From the NCBI GenBank assembly GCA_025352865.1, contig JANXSB010000589.1, positions 1 through 7,286 of the forward strand: a DNA stretch of 7,286 nucleotides. Direction: 5' to 3'. Below the pieces are notes generated by a model. The model was not told the DNA's origin, made no database searches, and saw nothing but the letters and a program-made list of their open reading frames with translations. This document shows positions 1-7,256 of the stretch, piece after piece. The DNA is from Chthoniobacter sp. Its GTDB lineage: Bacteria > Verrucomicrobiota > Verrucomicrobiia > Chthoniobacterales > Chthoniobacteraceae. Each line of letters starts with the position of its first letter. The stretch's first letter is position 1. Both the position numbers and the translations under genes were made by a program.

Positions 1-870
1 GTGAAAGCGAACGATGATCCGGCCGCCCTCGGGCATGAAGTCCATGGCGTTGTTGACGAGGTTGTAGAAGACGTGGGTGAGCCGCGCCTGGTCCATGCGC
101 AGCGGCGTCTCGGGCGGCTCGTTTTCACACTCGATCCGCACGGAGCGGTGCGCCGCCTCGGCCTGGATGTCCGCGAGCGTTTGCCGCACAAACGCGCCGT
201 AGCAGCCGGGCACCAGCGTCGCGGCGCTGGTGGAGCCACGCGTGTATTCCAGCACTTCGTTGATCATGTTCGAGAGGCGGTCCACCTGCTTGCCGATGAG
301 CAGCCCGGCCTCGGCTCGGTCCTCCAGCGTGGCGTTTTCCCCGGTCGCCAGATCGCCGGCGAGGCCGATGATGTTCAGCGGGTTCTTGAAATCATGCACG
401 ATGGCCTGCGCAAAGCGCCCGATCAGCCCCAGCCGTTCCGCCTGCAGGACTTCGTGGACGTAGCGCCGGTCCACCTCGCGCACCCGGTGGGTGAATTCCC
501 GCATCAGCGAGAGCAGCACCGCGGGTGTCTTTTCGAGGATGTGCCACAGCGCGGCGCTCGCGATGAATGTGAGCGTGCAATCCTCCGCCGCCGTGGCCGT
601 GGCCGAGCGCGGCTCATCATCCATCACCGCCATCTCGCCAAAGAAACTCCCCGGCCCGAGCGTGGAGAGCACCCGCATCTCCCCGCCGCCCACCAGCGCC
701 GCGATTTCCACGCTCCCCTTCTCCACGAGGTAGATGCCGTCGCCCACATCCCCTTGGCGGAAGATGACCTGCCCGGCGGGCAGCGAAATCTCCAGCGCCG
801 TCTGCTTCAGCGTGGCCAGCTCCTCGGAGAGCAGTTCTTTGAACGCCCCCGCTGGAATCGAATCGCTCAT
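1..870 (-). CDS. Cyclic-nucleotide-binding sensor histidine kinase (5' part, cut by window edge)
   Basis: I translated 290 residues from the ATG at 868-870 down to the window edge with no stop, so the C-terminus is missing. Residues about 12-125 are a cNMP-binding (CAP_ED) domain. Its phosphate-binding cassette is clear at 77-92 (FFGEMAVMDDEPRSATA), keeping the Glu (79) and Arg (88) that contact cyclic nucleotide in this family. A HisKA dimerisation/phosphotransfer domain follows. Its H-box is IVHDFKNPLNII with His159 as the expected phospho-acceptor. The start of the HATPase_c domain is visible as the N-box NLVNNAMDFMPEGG (270-283). No membrane segment precedes the H-box, so this is probably a cytosolic kinase that autophosphorylates in response to a nucleotide or another ligand. 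The ligand and partner regulator are unknown. The gene lies 75 bp downstream of clpB on the same strand. The region before the ATG has no good Shine-Dalgarno sequence. Confidence 0.9.
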   Translation of the reverse strand, partial: MSDSIPAGAFKELLSEELATLKQTALEISLPAGQVIFRQGDVGDGIYLVEKGSVEIAALVGGGEMRVLSTLGPGSFFGEMAVMDDEPRSATATAAEDCTLTFIASAALWHILEKTPAVLLSLMREFTHRVREVDRRYVHEVLQAERLGLIGRFAQAIVHDFKNPLNIIGLAGDLATGENATLEDRAEAGLLIGKQVDRLSNMINEVLEYTRGSTSAATLVPGCYGAFVRQTLADIQAEAAHRSVRIECENEPPETPLRMDQARLTHVFYNLVNNAMDFMPEGGRIIVRFH

Positions 871-945
871 TGGGGTGGCAGGCTAGCGGGTCGCCGCGCC
901 GGTGGGGAGAAAATTCCGAGCGCCCGCGCGGTGGAACGGGCTGGC

Positions 946-3519
<2,574 letters not shown>

Positions 3520-3608
3520 AGTGGAAAAAAGTCTGCCGCGCTTCCCAGCAAATAGCTGTCCCGAAGTTGTTCAGAAGCACGCGCCCTTGGCCCGCGCCAC
3601 GCTGGCGC

Positions 3609-3622
3609 TGGCGCATGCGCCA
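3609..3622. repeat. 14-bp perfect palindrome upstream of clpB
   Basis: TGGCGCATGCGCCA reads the same on both strands. It is centred about 95 bp upstream of the clpB start, in the 156-bp gap between the outer-membrane protein gene and clpB. There is no unpaired loop and no T-run, so it is not a terminator. A dimeric regulator site is possible. In GC-rich DNA a chance palindrome is also possible. Confidence 0.35.
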
Positions 3623-3675
3623 TGACGCAACGCGCCCGATACAAGCTGTCGCCACGGGCCGCGCTGTCCTTTCCG

Positions 3676-4218
3676 CTAGAAAGCGAAGCTCACGCCGGTG
3701 CGGACGAGCGCGAAGTCGTTGTTCACGCGCGGGCCGCCGGTCCATGTGTAGCGGATATCGGTGAAGAGACTCACTTTCGCGGCGACGCGGAAATCGACTC
3801 CGAGGCCCGCGTGCCCGTGGAGATTGTCGTGGATGTCGGAGAACTCCCAGCCGCCGCCGGCGATGAGGTACGGGGCGAAGCAGATTTTTCCCTCGATCGG
3901 AAAACGCAGATACGCGTTGAGATTCACGAATTCATTCGAGCGGCCATCGACGGCGAAGCCGCTGCCCTCCACGCCGATGCCGAAATGGCGGTGGAAGAAA
4001 TAATTCACGCCGATGCCGCCGCCCCAGCCGTGGTCGGCATTGACGCCGTTCAGGCGGGTCTCCGAGGTGAAAAAGCCGCCGAAGACATCGAGGGTGAGTT
4101 CGCTGTCCGCATAGCACGGCTGGAGTGCCGGAGCGCCCTTGGAATCAGGGGGCGAGCCCGCGTGGCCGACAGTGGAGAGGATGAGAGGAACGATGGCGCT
4201 AAGGATGGTTTTTTTCAT
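3676..4218 (-). CDS. Small outer-membrane beta-barrel protein (OmpX/opacity-like fold)
   Basis: I chose the internal ATG at 4216-4218, giving 180 aa, over the ATG at 4260. The internal start begins directly with a signal peptide, MKKTILSAIVPLILSTVGHA, with likely signal-peptidase I cleavage after GHA. The 14 residues gained from the upstream start are Pro-rich and would bury the signal. The mature part of about 160 residues alternates hydrophobic and polar residues in short stretches (LTLDVFGGFF, GGGIGVNYFF, FGIGVEGSGF, VNLNAYLRF, APYLIAGGGW, HAGLGVDFRV, VSLFTDIRYTW) and ends VRTGVSFAF. The terminal Phe is the usual BAM recognition signal. Seven or eight such strands suit an eight-stranded outer-membrane barrel. 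There are two Cys in the mature part (PCYADS and KICFAP). The ligand or role cannot be read from the sequence. The gene lies 157 bp upstream of clpB and downstream of the tRNA, all on one strand. Confidence 0.82.
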   Translation of the reverse strand: MKKTILSAIVPLILSTVGHAGSPPDSKGAPALQPCYADSELTLDVFGGFFTSETRLNGVNADHGWGGGIGVNYFFHRHFGIGVEGSGFAVDGRSNEFVNLNAYLRFPIEGKICFAPYLIAGGGWEFSDIHDNLHGHAGLGVDFRVAAKVSLFTDIRYTWTGGPRVNNDFALVRTGVSFAF

Positions 4219-4288
4219 GGAGAGCGCTGTCTTGCTAGGGAGAGCGGGCGGCCTTGGCAATGGCGCATTTGCCGTCCTGCGTTCGGCG

Positions 4289-4305
4289 CGGCGGGAATTC
4301 CGCCG
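4289..4305 (-). other. GC-rich hairpin just downstream of the tRNA
   Basis: CGGCGG (4289-4294) and CCGCCG (4300-4305) form a 6-bp stem around a GAATT loop, starting 11 bp beyond the tRNA 3' end in its direction of transcription. There is no T-run on the minus strand, so it is at best a weak terminator or processing signal. Confidence 0.25.
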
Positions 4306-4315
4306 GGCGGGAAAG

Positions 4316-4387
4316 TGCCGGGGGGGAGGATCGAACTCCCGACCTAGGGCTTATGAGTCCCCCGCTCTACCACTGAGCTACCCTGGC
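4316..4387 (-). tRNA. tRNA with CAU anticodon (Met most likely; Ile2 possible)
   Basis: The 72-nt minus-strand sequence folds as a full cloverleaf. The acceptor arm is GCCAGGG/CCCCGGC with discriminator A. The D-arm is GCTC-AGTGGTA-GAGC. The anticodon stem-loop is GGGGA-CTCATAA-GCCCT with anticodon CAT. The variable region is AGGTC and the T-arm is GGGAG-TTCGATC-CTCCC. CAT tRNAs are elongator Met, initiator Met, or Ile2 after lysidine modification. There is no run of three G-C pairs closing the anticodon loop as in initiators, so elongator Met or Ile2 is expected. CCA is not encoded (CTTTC follows the discriminator). Two stem positions do not pair: A4/C69 in the acceptor and A31/G39 at the base of the anticodon loop. 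The rest is intact, so I treat it as functional. Confidence 0.93.
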
Positions 4388-4414
4388 TTTTGCTTTGGAA
4401 AATTCCGGGCGCTA

Positions 4415-4442
4415 TTTATGCACGCCTCCGCCGGGCTGGCAA
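4415..4442 (-). promoter_or_regulatory. Probable sigma-70-type promoter of the tRNA
   Basis: On the minus strand TTGCCA (4437-4442) and CATAAA (4415-4420) are 16 nt apart. Transcription would start about 20 nt before the tRNA 5' end. The -35 box overlaps one arm of the inverted repeat at 4435-4456. Confidence 0.4.
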
Positions 4443-4456
4443 CGGGTTTTGCCAGC
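4435..4456. repeat. Perfect 8-bp inverted repeat with 6-nt loop
   Basis: GCTGGCAA (4435-4442) and TTGCCAGC (4449-4456) flank CGGGTT. The repeat lies about 75 bp beyond the stop of the LRR-like gene and before the tRNA. It could terminate leftward transcripts, but it has no T-run on either strand. It could instead be an operator over the tRNA -35 box. Confidence 0.4.
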
Positions 4457-4530
4457 GCCCTGCGGATGCGGGGGATATTTTGAGCGAAATCACAGACTTG
4501 CCTCTCTTCCTCATTACCGCCATCCCCGCT

Positions 4531-5280
4531 TCATTGAAATGTTACCCGAACATTCGGCAAATCCTCGCGAATGAGCTTTTGGATTTCAGGAAAAGGCGCT
4601 TCGTGAGGATCGTGACCGTCGTCTATGGAATCCGACTCGAATACTAGTTCAGACAACTTCGGGAGCCGCGCAAAGGTCTGGCCGCAATAGTTGCCCAATT
4701 TACCCCTCTCGATAGTAATCTTGCGCAAGCTGGGCTGGTTGGCGAGTGGCTCGATCGTTGTATCCCGCAGTTCCTCGCCGCCGATCTCCAACTCCTCCAA
4801 GTGCGACAAATGTTGCAGCCCGGCGAATACATAGGACCATTCTGATGCGGTAAAATCAGGATTGCGAATCGCCAACCGGCGCAAGGCAGGAAACCGGGCC
4901 AACGCTGACCCCAAATCGCCGGTCAGTCGGCCTGGGTAGTAAATCTCGATGTCCGTGATACGTCCCTTGAAAAGCGTCCTGAGGCGGTCGTCCCAAACTT
5001 CGGTGCGATTGCCCTTCTCTCGGAAAAACAGCGGATCTCGTTCCGGGCCGATGAGCCGCCGAATGAAAGAGTCGGCCGCCTCATCCACGAACTCAGGCCA
5101 TGCCCAAGGACGCGTTCCACCGTTGAAGTTGATCTCCCAATCGCGCTCCAGTGAATCTTGAAGTGCCGCCACGTTCGCGATTCGACGCCAAGCGAGCAAA
5201 CCGACTATCGCCACGGTTATAGCCGTCACTAAGGCGAGTCGCCGAAGGTTTCTGCGAAGCGTTGTCCTGGGAGGCATCAT
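4531..5280 (-). CDS. Membrane-anchored leucine-rich-repeat-like protein, function unknown
   Basis: 249 aa. The N-terminus is basic (RTTLRRNLRR) followed by one hydrophobic helix at about residues 15-31, giving a type II anchor or uncleaved signal with the remainder outside the cytoplasm. Residues about 105-220 hold degenerate leucine-rich repeats spaced 24-26 residues apart: ITDIEIYYPGRL, LRRLAIRNPDF, LEELEIGGEEL, LRKITIERGKL, LSELVFESDSI. This suggests a short solenoid for protein binding with no catalytic motif. The start has tandem ATGs (5275-5280) preceded by GAGGGG, one of the few Shine-Dalgarno-like sequences in the window; either ATG would fit the spacing. The mobile element ends about 22 bp upstream, so the native promoter has probably been displaced. 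The gene looks somewhat less GC-rich than clpB. I do not recognise a named family. Confidence 0.75.
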   Translation of the reverse strand: MMPPRTTLRRNLRRLALVTAITVAIVGLLAWRRIANVAALQDSLERDWEINFNGGTRPWAWPEFVDEAADSFIRRLIGPERDPLFFREKGNRTEVWDDRLRTLFKGRITDIEIYYPGRLTGDLGSALARFPALRRLAIRNPDFTASEWSYVFAGLQHLSHLEELEIGGEELRDTTIEPLANQPSLRKITIERGKLGNYCGQTFARLPKLSELVFESDSIDDGHDPHEAPFPEIQKLIREDLPNVRVTFQ

Positions 5281-5296
5281 TTTCCCCTCGTTACCA

Positions 5297-5305
5297 AACT
5301 CCGTT
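5297..5305. repeat. Candidate target-site duplication, left copy (AACTCCGTT)
   Basis: If the element begins at GGTA (5306), the nine bases before it are AACTCCGTT. The six bases visible after the right terminus (7281-7286) are AACTCC, identical to the first six of this copy. IS1-like transposases duplicate about 8-10 bp. The alternative is that GTT/AAC belong to the inverted repeat, which leaves only TCC as a flanking match. Confidence 0.5.
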
Positions 5306-5329
5306 GGTATTTAATTACTTGACGCATAG
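5303..5329 (+). repeat. Left terminal inverted repeat of the IS1595-type element
   Basis: The 27 bases from 5303 match the reverse complement of 7257-7283 at 22 of 27 positions with no gap. The outer seven (GTTGGTA) and inner seven (CGCATAG) bases are perfect. The outermost GTT may belong to the target duplication, leaving a 24-bp repeat starting GGTA. The -35 box of the transposase (TTGACG, 5319-5324) lies inside this repeat. Confidence 0.88.
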
Positions 5330-5347
5330 GAACTCTGCGCGTATTGG
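5319..5347 (+). promoter_or_regulatory. Possible transposase promoter, giving a leaderless mRNA
   Basis: TTGACG (5319-5324) lies 17 nt before TATTGG (5342-5347), which is a weak -10. The expected start point falls at or within a base or two of the transposase ATG (5354). There is no Shine-Dalgarno sequence before that ATG, which fits leaderless translation. The -35 lies inside the terminal repeat, as in many IS promoters. Confidence 0.35.
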
Positions 5348-5353
5348 TATTCC

Positions 5354-6349
5354 ATGAACACGGAAGAATTGCCAAAATCACTGCTAGAAGCGGTCGCGCT
5401 TTTTGCCGATGAAGACCGCGCCCATGACTTTTTCGTGAGCATGCGCTGGCCGGATGGCGTGCGCTGCGCCCATTGCGGTTCTGAGGACATCGGCGCTTAC
5501 GTGCGGGCCGAAAACAAACAAGGCAAGGTTCGCCGCCTGTGGAATTGCAAGGCGTGCAAACAACAGTTCACCGCGAAGATCGGCACCGTGTTCGCCGACA
5601 GCCCGCTCCCGCTTTCCAAGTGGCTTCCTGCACTTTGGCTCGTGGTCAACGCGAAGATCGGCATCAGCTCATGCGAGCTGGCGCGAGCTTTGAAGATCAC
5701 GCAAAAATCCGCGTGGTTCATGGGCCATCGCCTGCGCACGGCAATCCAACGTGGGGGCGGGATCGTCCGCATGGATGGTGTCGTAGAAGTGGACGAATCA
5801 TTCATCGGCGGCGCATCGCGCTTCATGCACGCAGACAAGCGCAATGCGCTCGGCAAGCAGCGCAAAGGCTGTGCTGGAAAAGCGGTCGTCATGGGTTTGC
5901 TGGAACGCCACACGGACAAGCGCAAAGCGTCGCGCGTCGTTACGGAAGTGATTCCCGCGGTAAATAGCTCCCAGCTAATTCCCCGCGTCCGCAAGTACGT
6001 GCTCGCGGGCGCAGAAATTCACACGGATGAAAACAGGGGTTACGCGCAGCTTGTGAGCGACTACGAGCACAAGGTCGTGAATCACGCTGAGACGTACGTG
6101 AAGGACGGTGTGCATACCAATGGCCTCGAAAACTTTTGGTGTCTGCTTAAGCGGTCGCTGAAGGGCACGTATGTCCATTGCGCGCCGTTCCATCTGTTCC
6201 GCTATCTGGATGAGCAAACCTACCGCTTCAACGCCCGCAAGGACGAGGACGGCGACCGGGGCCGGTTCATGGACGTGGTGAAGACCACGGCGGGCCGCCG
6301 GCTGACTTGGAAGAAGCTCACCGGCAAGCCGGAAGACACCGCCAGCTAA
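5354..6349 (+). CDS. IS1595-family transposase
   Basis: 331 aa, typical for the family. It cuts and joins DNA at the element's ends. The N-terminal region EDRAHDFFVSMRWPDGVRC leads into a zinc ribbon with Cys38, Cys41, Cys65 and Cys68 (CAHC...CKAC). A helix-turn-helix-like stretch covers about 90-130 (ISSCELARALKITQKSAWFM). The RNase H-fold catalytic core has Asp147 (VEVDESFIGG), Asp225 (EIHTDENRGY) and the third motif HTNGLENFWCLLKR (254-267). This motif offers Asn256 or Glu259 as the third residue, followed by Lys266. IS1595 enzymes are described as DDE or DDN variants of the IS1-like fold, so this Asn/Glu pair is expected. The frame is uninterrupted, so it may be active. The TAA stop overlaps the stop of the convergent 53-codon gene by 3 bases (6347-6348 shared, within 6346-6349). 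Confidence 0.95.
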   Translation: MNTEELPKSLLEAVALFADEDRAHDFFVSMRWPDGVRCAHCGSEDIGAYVRAENKQGKVRRLWNCKACKQQFTAKIGTVFADSPLPLSKWLPALWLVVNAKIGISSCELARALKITQKSAWFMGHRLRTAIQRGGGIVRMDGVVEVDESFIGGASRFMHADKRNALGKQRKGCAGKAVVMGLLERHTDKRKASRVVTEVIPAVNSSQLIPRVRKYVLAGAEIHTDENRGYAQLVSDYEHKVVNHAETYVKDGVHTNGLENFWCLLKRSLKGTYVHCAPFHLFRYLDEQTYRFNARKDEDGDRGRFMDVVKTTAGRRLTWKKLTGKPEDTAS

Positions 6350-6507
6350 TGAGCCTTTTCGGGTGGAGTTGGCCCGCCCGCCAGCGCGAAACGCATCCCC
6401 GCCGCAAACCTCTGTGCCGCCGTGTCGCCGCCGTGGAACTCGGGCGGTTTTTTCTTCGGGCGACCGCCTTTGTTTTTCTCCTGAACTGGAGGCTTGGGCT
6501 TTTTCAC
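6346..6507 (-). CDS. Small basic cargo protein, 53 aa, GRPKKK patch
   Basis: I read this frame on the minus strand; it is too short for a usual ORF cutoff. GTG at 6505-6507 starts 53 residues ending at TAG (6346-6348). The N-terminal half is Lys/Pro/Gly-rich (VKKPKPPVQEKNKGGRPKKK), with GGRPKKKPP resembling an AT-hook-like minor-groove or nucleic-acid-binding tail. The second half (DTAAQRFAAGMRFAL) could form one amphipathic helix, then a short Pro-rich end. About two thirds of codons end in G or C, as expected for host coding DNA. It lies inside the transposon, tail to tail with and just overlapping the transposase gene. A TTGACG-N17-AATACT promoter sits directly upstream, so the mRNA would be almost leaderless. 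No other in-frame start exists before the upstream TGA. Function unknown; a transposition helper or cargo regulator is a guess. Confidence 0.6.
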   Translation of the reverse strand: MKKPKPPVQEKNKGGRPKKKPPEFHGGDTAAQRFAAGMRFALAGGPTPPEKAH

Positions 6508-6515
6508 AGAGAGAG

Positions 6516-6544
6516 AGTATTGTTGACAATACGCCGTTCGTCAA
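6516..6544 (-). promoter_or_regulatory. Probable promoter of the 53-codon cargo gene
   Basis: On the minus strand TTGACG (6539-6544) and AATACT (6516-6521) are exactly 17 nt apart. The predicted start is around 6509, only one to three bases before the GTG. The -35 sequence is the same TTGACG used before the transposase. Confidence 0.5.
6519..6530. promoter_or_regulatory. Operator-like palindrome ATTGT-TG-ACAAT
   Basis: A perfect 5+2+5 dyad overlaps the plus-strand -35 box (6523-6528) and abuts the minus-strand -10 (6516-6521). A protein bound here could control both divergent transcripts. The winged-helix protein encoded in the same element is the obvious candidate, by inference only. Confidence 0.4.
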
Positions 6545-6551
6545 TAAGTGT
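6523..6551 (+). promoter_or_regulatory. Possible promoter of the structured RNA
   Basis: A perfect TTGACA (6523-6528) is present, but the hexamer 17 nt later (6546-6551) is a poor -10. A start near 6558 would put the RNA's first hairpin at its 5' end. The good -35 and weak -10 could mean an activated promoter. Confidence 0.3.
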
Positions 6552-6557
6552 ACACAG

Positions 6558-6711
6558 CAGAACCGAGTGAAGCGGGATTCTCGCACTTGGTAGATGCGCA
6601 CCCTACTCCACCCGGCCTGTGCCGAGGACAGTTACTAAGCAGGGCTCTACACCCTGTTTCCGCGATTATCGGCGCGGCGCATGACTGGAAGTCACGTTGC
6701 CGCGCTTTTTT
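6558..6711 (+). ncRNA. Candidate structured small RNA (about 154 nt) inside the transposon
   Basis: No convincing reading frame covers 6508-6691, yet the plus strand is dense in hairpins. P1 pairs 6563-6569 with 6584-6590 (7 bp, one G-U) and encloses a 4-bp inner stem (6573-6576/6580-6583). P3 pairs CTGT 6617-6620 with ACAG 6628-6631. P4 pairs CAGGG 6640-6644 with CCCTG 6652-6656 around CTCTACA. P5 pairs CCGCG 6660-6664 with CGCGG 6673-6677. The segment ends in a strong intrinsic terminator. A -35 box starts about 35 nt upstream of the assumed 5' end. The 3' end overlaps the stop of the convergent winged-helix gene by about 20 nt. It could instead be the 3' UTR of the transposase mRNA. It does not resemble any RNA family I can name. 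The 5' end is uncertain. Confidence 0.45.
6671..6711 (+). terminator. Intrinsic (rho-independent) terminator
   Basis: GCGCGGC (6672-6678) pairs perfectly with GCCGCGC (6699-6705). Inside it TGACT (6682-6686) pairs with AGTCA (6690-6694) around a GGA loop. Six T follow immediately (6706-6711). The polarity is plus strand only, since the minus strand has A's there. It would stop RNA from the transposase or from the small RNA gene before it runs antisense into the winged-helix gene. Confidence 0.85.
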
Positions 6712-7132
6712 CGCGACCGTTCACTGCTGACAAATCTTTTCTCCGGTAATAGTTCGGCGATCCCGCCCGGCCCTTCCGAGAAATTTTCAAATCTCCACTT
6801 TTCTCCTTCGTGTAAAGCACGAAGGCCACATATTTCCGGCCCAAATTGAGGCTCGGATATTTTTGGCCGAGAAAGGCCATCACTTCAATCGTTGAAAAAT
6901 CTCCTCGGGCCTGTGCGATAGCCTCATCAATCCGAGCCGCCTTTGGGAAGGCGTCCTCCTCCGCGGCTGCCGGTGCTGGAGGCATCGTTTGCGATTCTCG
7001 CTTGGCTGGCTCCACAACTTGCTGTCCTGGCACAGAGTTGCGCTTATCGTAGTTCTCCAGCCAGTCAATGTGGCGGAGCGCCTCACGGTAGTCCTCCTCT
7101 ATTTTTCCCCTGATTTGGTGATACGGGCTCAT
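6692..7132 (-). CDS. Cargo protein with winged-helix-like C-terminal domain, function unknown
   Basis: 146 aa from the only conventional in-frame ATG (7130-7132). Residues 1-30 (MSPYHQIRGKIEEDYREALRHIDWLENYDK) are predicted to be a charged helix that could dimerise. A Pro/Ala/Glu-rich linker covers about 34-62. Residues about 66-134 read as a winged helix: helix IDEAIAQAR, a second helix after DFSTIEVMAFL, a candidate recognition helix LGRKYVAFVLYTKEKSG, then a basic beta-wing DLKISRKGRAGSPNYYRR. This is the layout of small DNA-binding regulators, with no catalytic motif. The gene lies entirely between the terminal repeats, so it travels with the transposase. Its stop codon (6692-6694) is inside the plus-strand terminator hairpin. 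There is no Shine-Dalgarno sequence. It could regulate the element's own promoters or act on host DNA; both are inference. Confidence 0.75.
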   Translation of the reverse strand: MSPYHQIRGKIEEDYREALRHIDWLENYDKRNSVPGQQVVEPAKRESQTMPPAPAAAEEDAFPKAARIDEAIAQARGDFSTIEVMAFLGQKYPSLNLGRKYVAFVLYTKEKSGDLKISRKGRAGSPNYYRRKDLSAVNGREKSAAT

Positions 7133-7145
7133 TCGGAATGGTGGG

Positions 7146-7173
7146 AGGATACAGAACCAATATGGAGGTGCAA
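7146..7173 (-). promoter_or_regulatory. Possible promoter of the winged-helix cargo gene
   Basis: On the minus strand TTGCAC (7168-7173) is followed after 16 nt by TATCCT (7146-7151), with the ATG about 14 nt further on. The match to consensus is modest. The 7133-7256 stretch shows no other coding signal. Confidence 0.3.
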
Positions 7174-7204
7174 GGAAAATCTATGGAGACGCGGGAGATA
7201 ATGC

Positions 7205-7218
7205 GGAGCGCATGCTCC
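7205..7218. repeat. Subterminal hairpin GGAGC-GCAT-GCTCC
   Basis: A perfect 5-bp stem with a 4-nt loop lies 39 bp inside the right inverted repeat. It could be a transposase-binding or regulatory structure, or it may shield the cargo promoter from outside transcription. No matching hairpin was seen inside the left end. Confidence 0.3.
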
Positions 7219-7256
7219 CTTGAATCCATAACCTTTTTAGCTCGTCCCGAAAACAT

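Noticed and set aside
3520..3675. A sigma-32-like heat-shock promoter or CIRCE element before clpB.
   Set aside because: No TTAGCACTC-type CIRCE was present, and the best sigma-32-like pair (CTTCTGA with a GACAGCTATTT region) matches too poorly to report.
3622..4347. A plus-strand frame of 241 codons opposite the outer-membrane protein gene.
   Set aside because: It is the complement of a gene with signal peptide and barrel features, and it runs into the tRNA complement at its end.
4435..4456. Intrinsic terminator of the LRR-like gene.
   Set aside because: The stem is perfect but lacks a T-run on the minus strand, so it is listed only as an inverted repeat.
5975..6601. A minus-strand frame of 208 codons opposite the transposase end and across the small cargo gene.
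   Set aside because: It overlaps the catalytic part of an intact transposase. Over the cargo gene it reads an out-of-frame, Arg-rich version of the 53-codon frame. It has no recognisable domain.
6558..6711. Group II intron domain V, tmRNA, CRISPR repeats or an omega/bridge-type guide RNA.
   Set aside because: None of the diagnostic sequences or repeats is present, and no reverse transcriptase, HNH/RuvC or IS110-type protein is encoded nearby.
6548..6730. A plus-strand 60-codon frame through the structured RNA and terminator.
   Set aside because: It has no ribosome site and runs through the terminator hairpin and T-run. The hairpin structure explains this region better.
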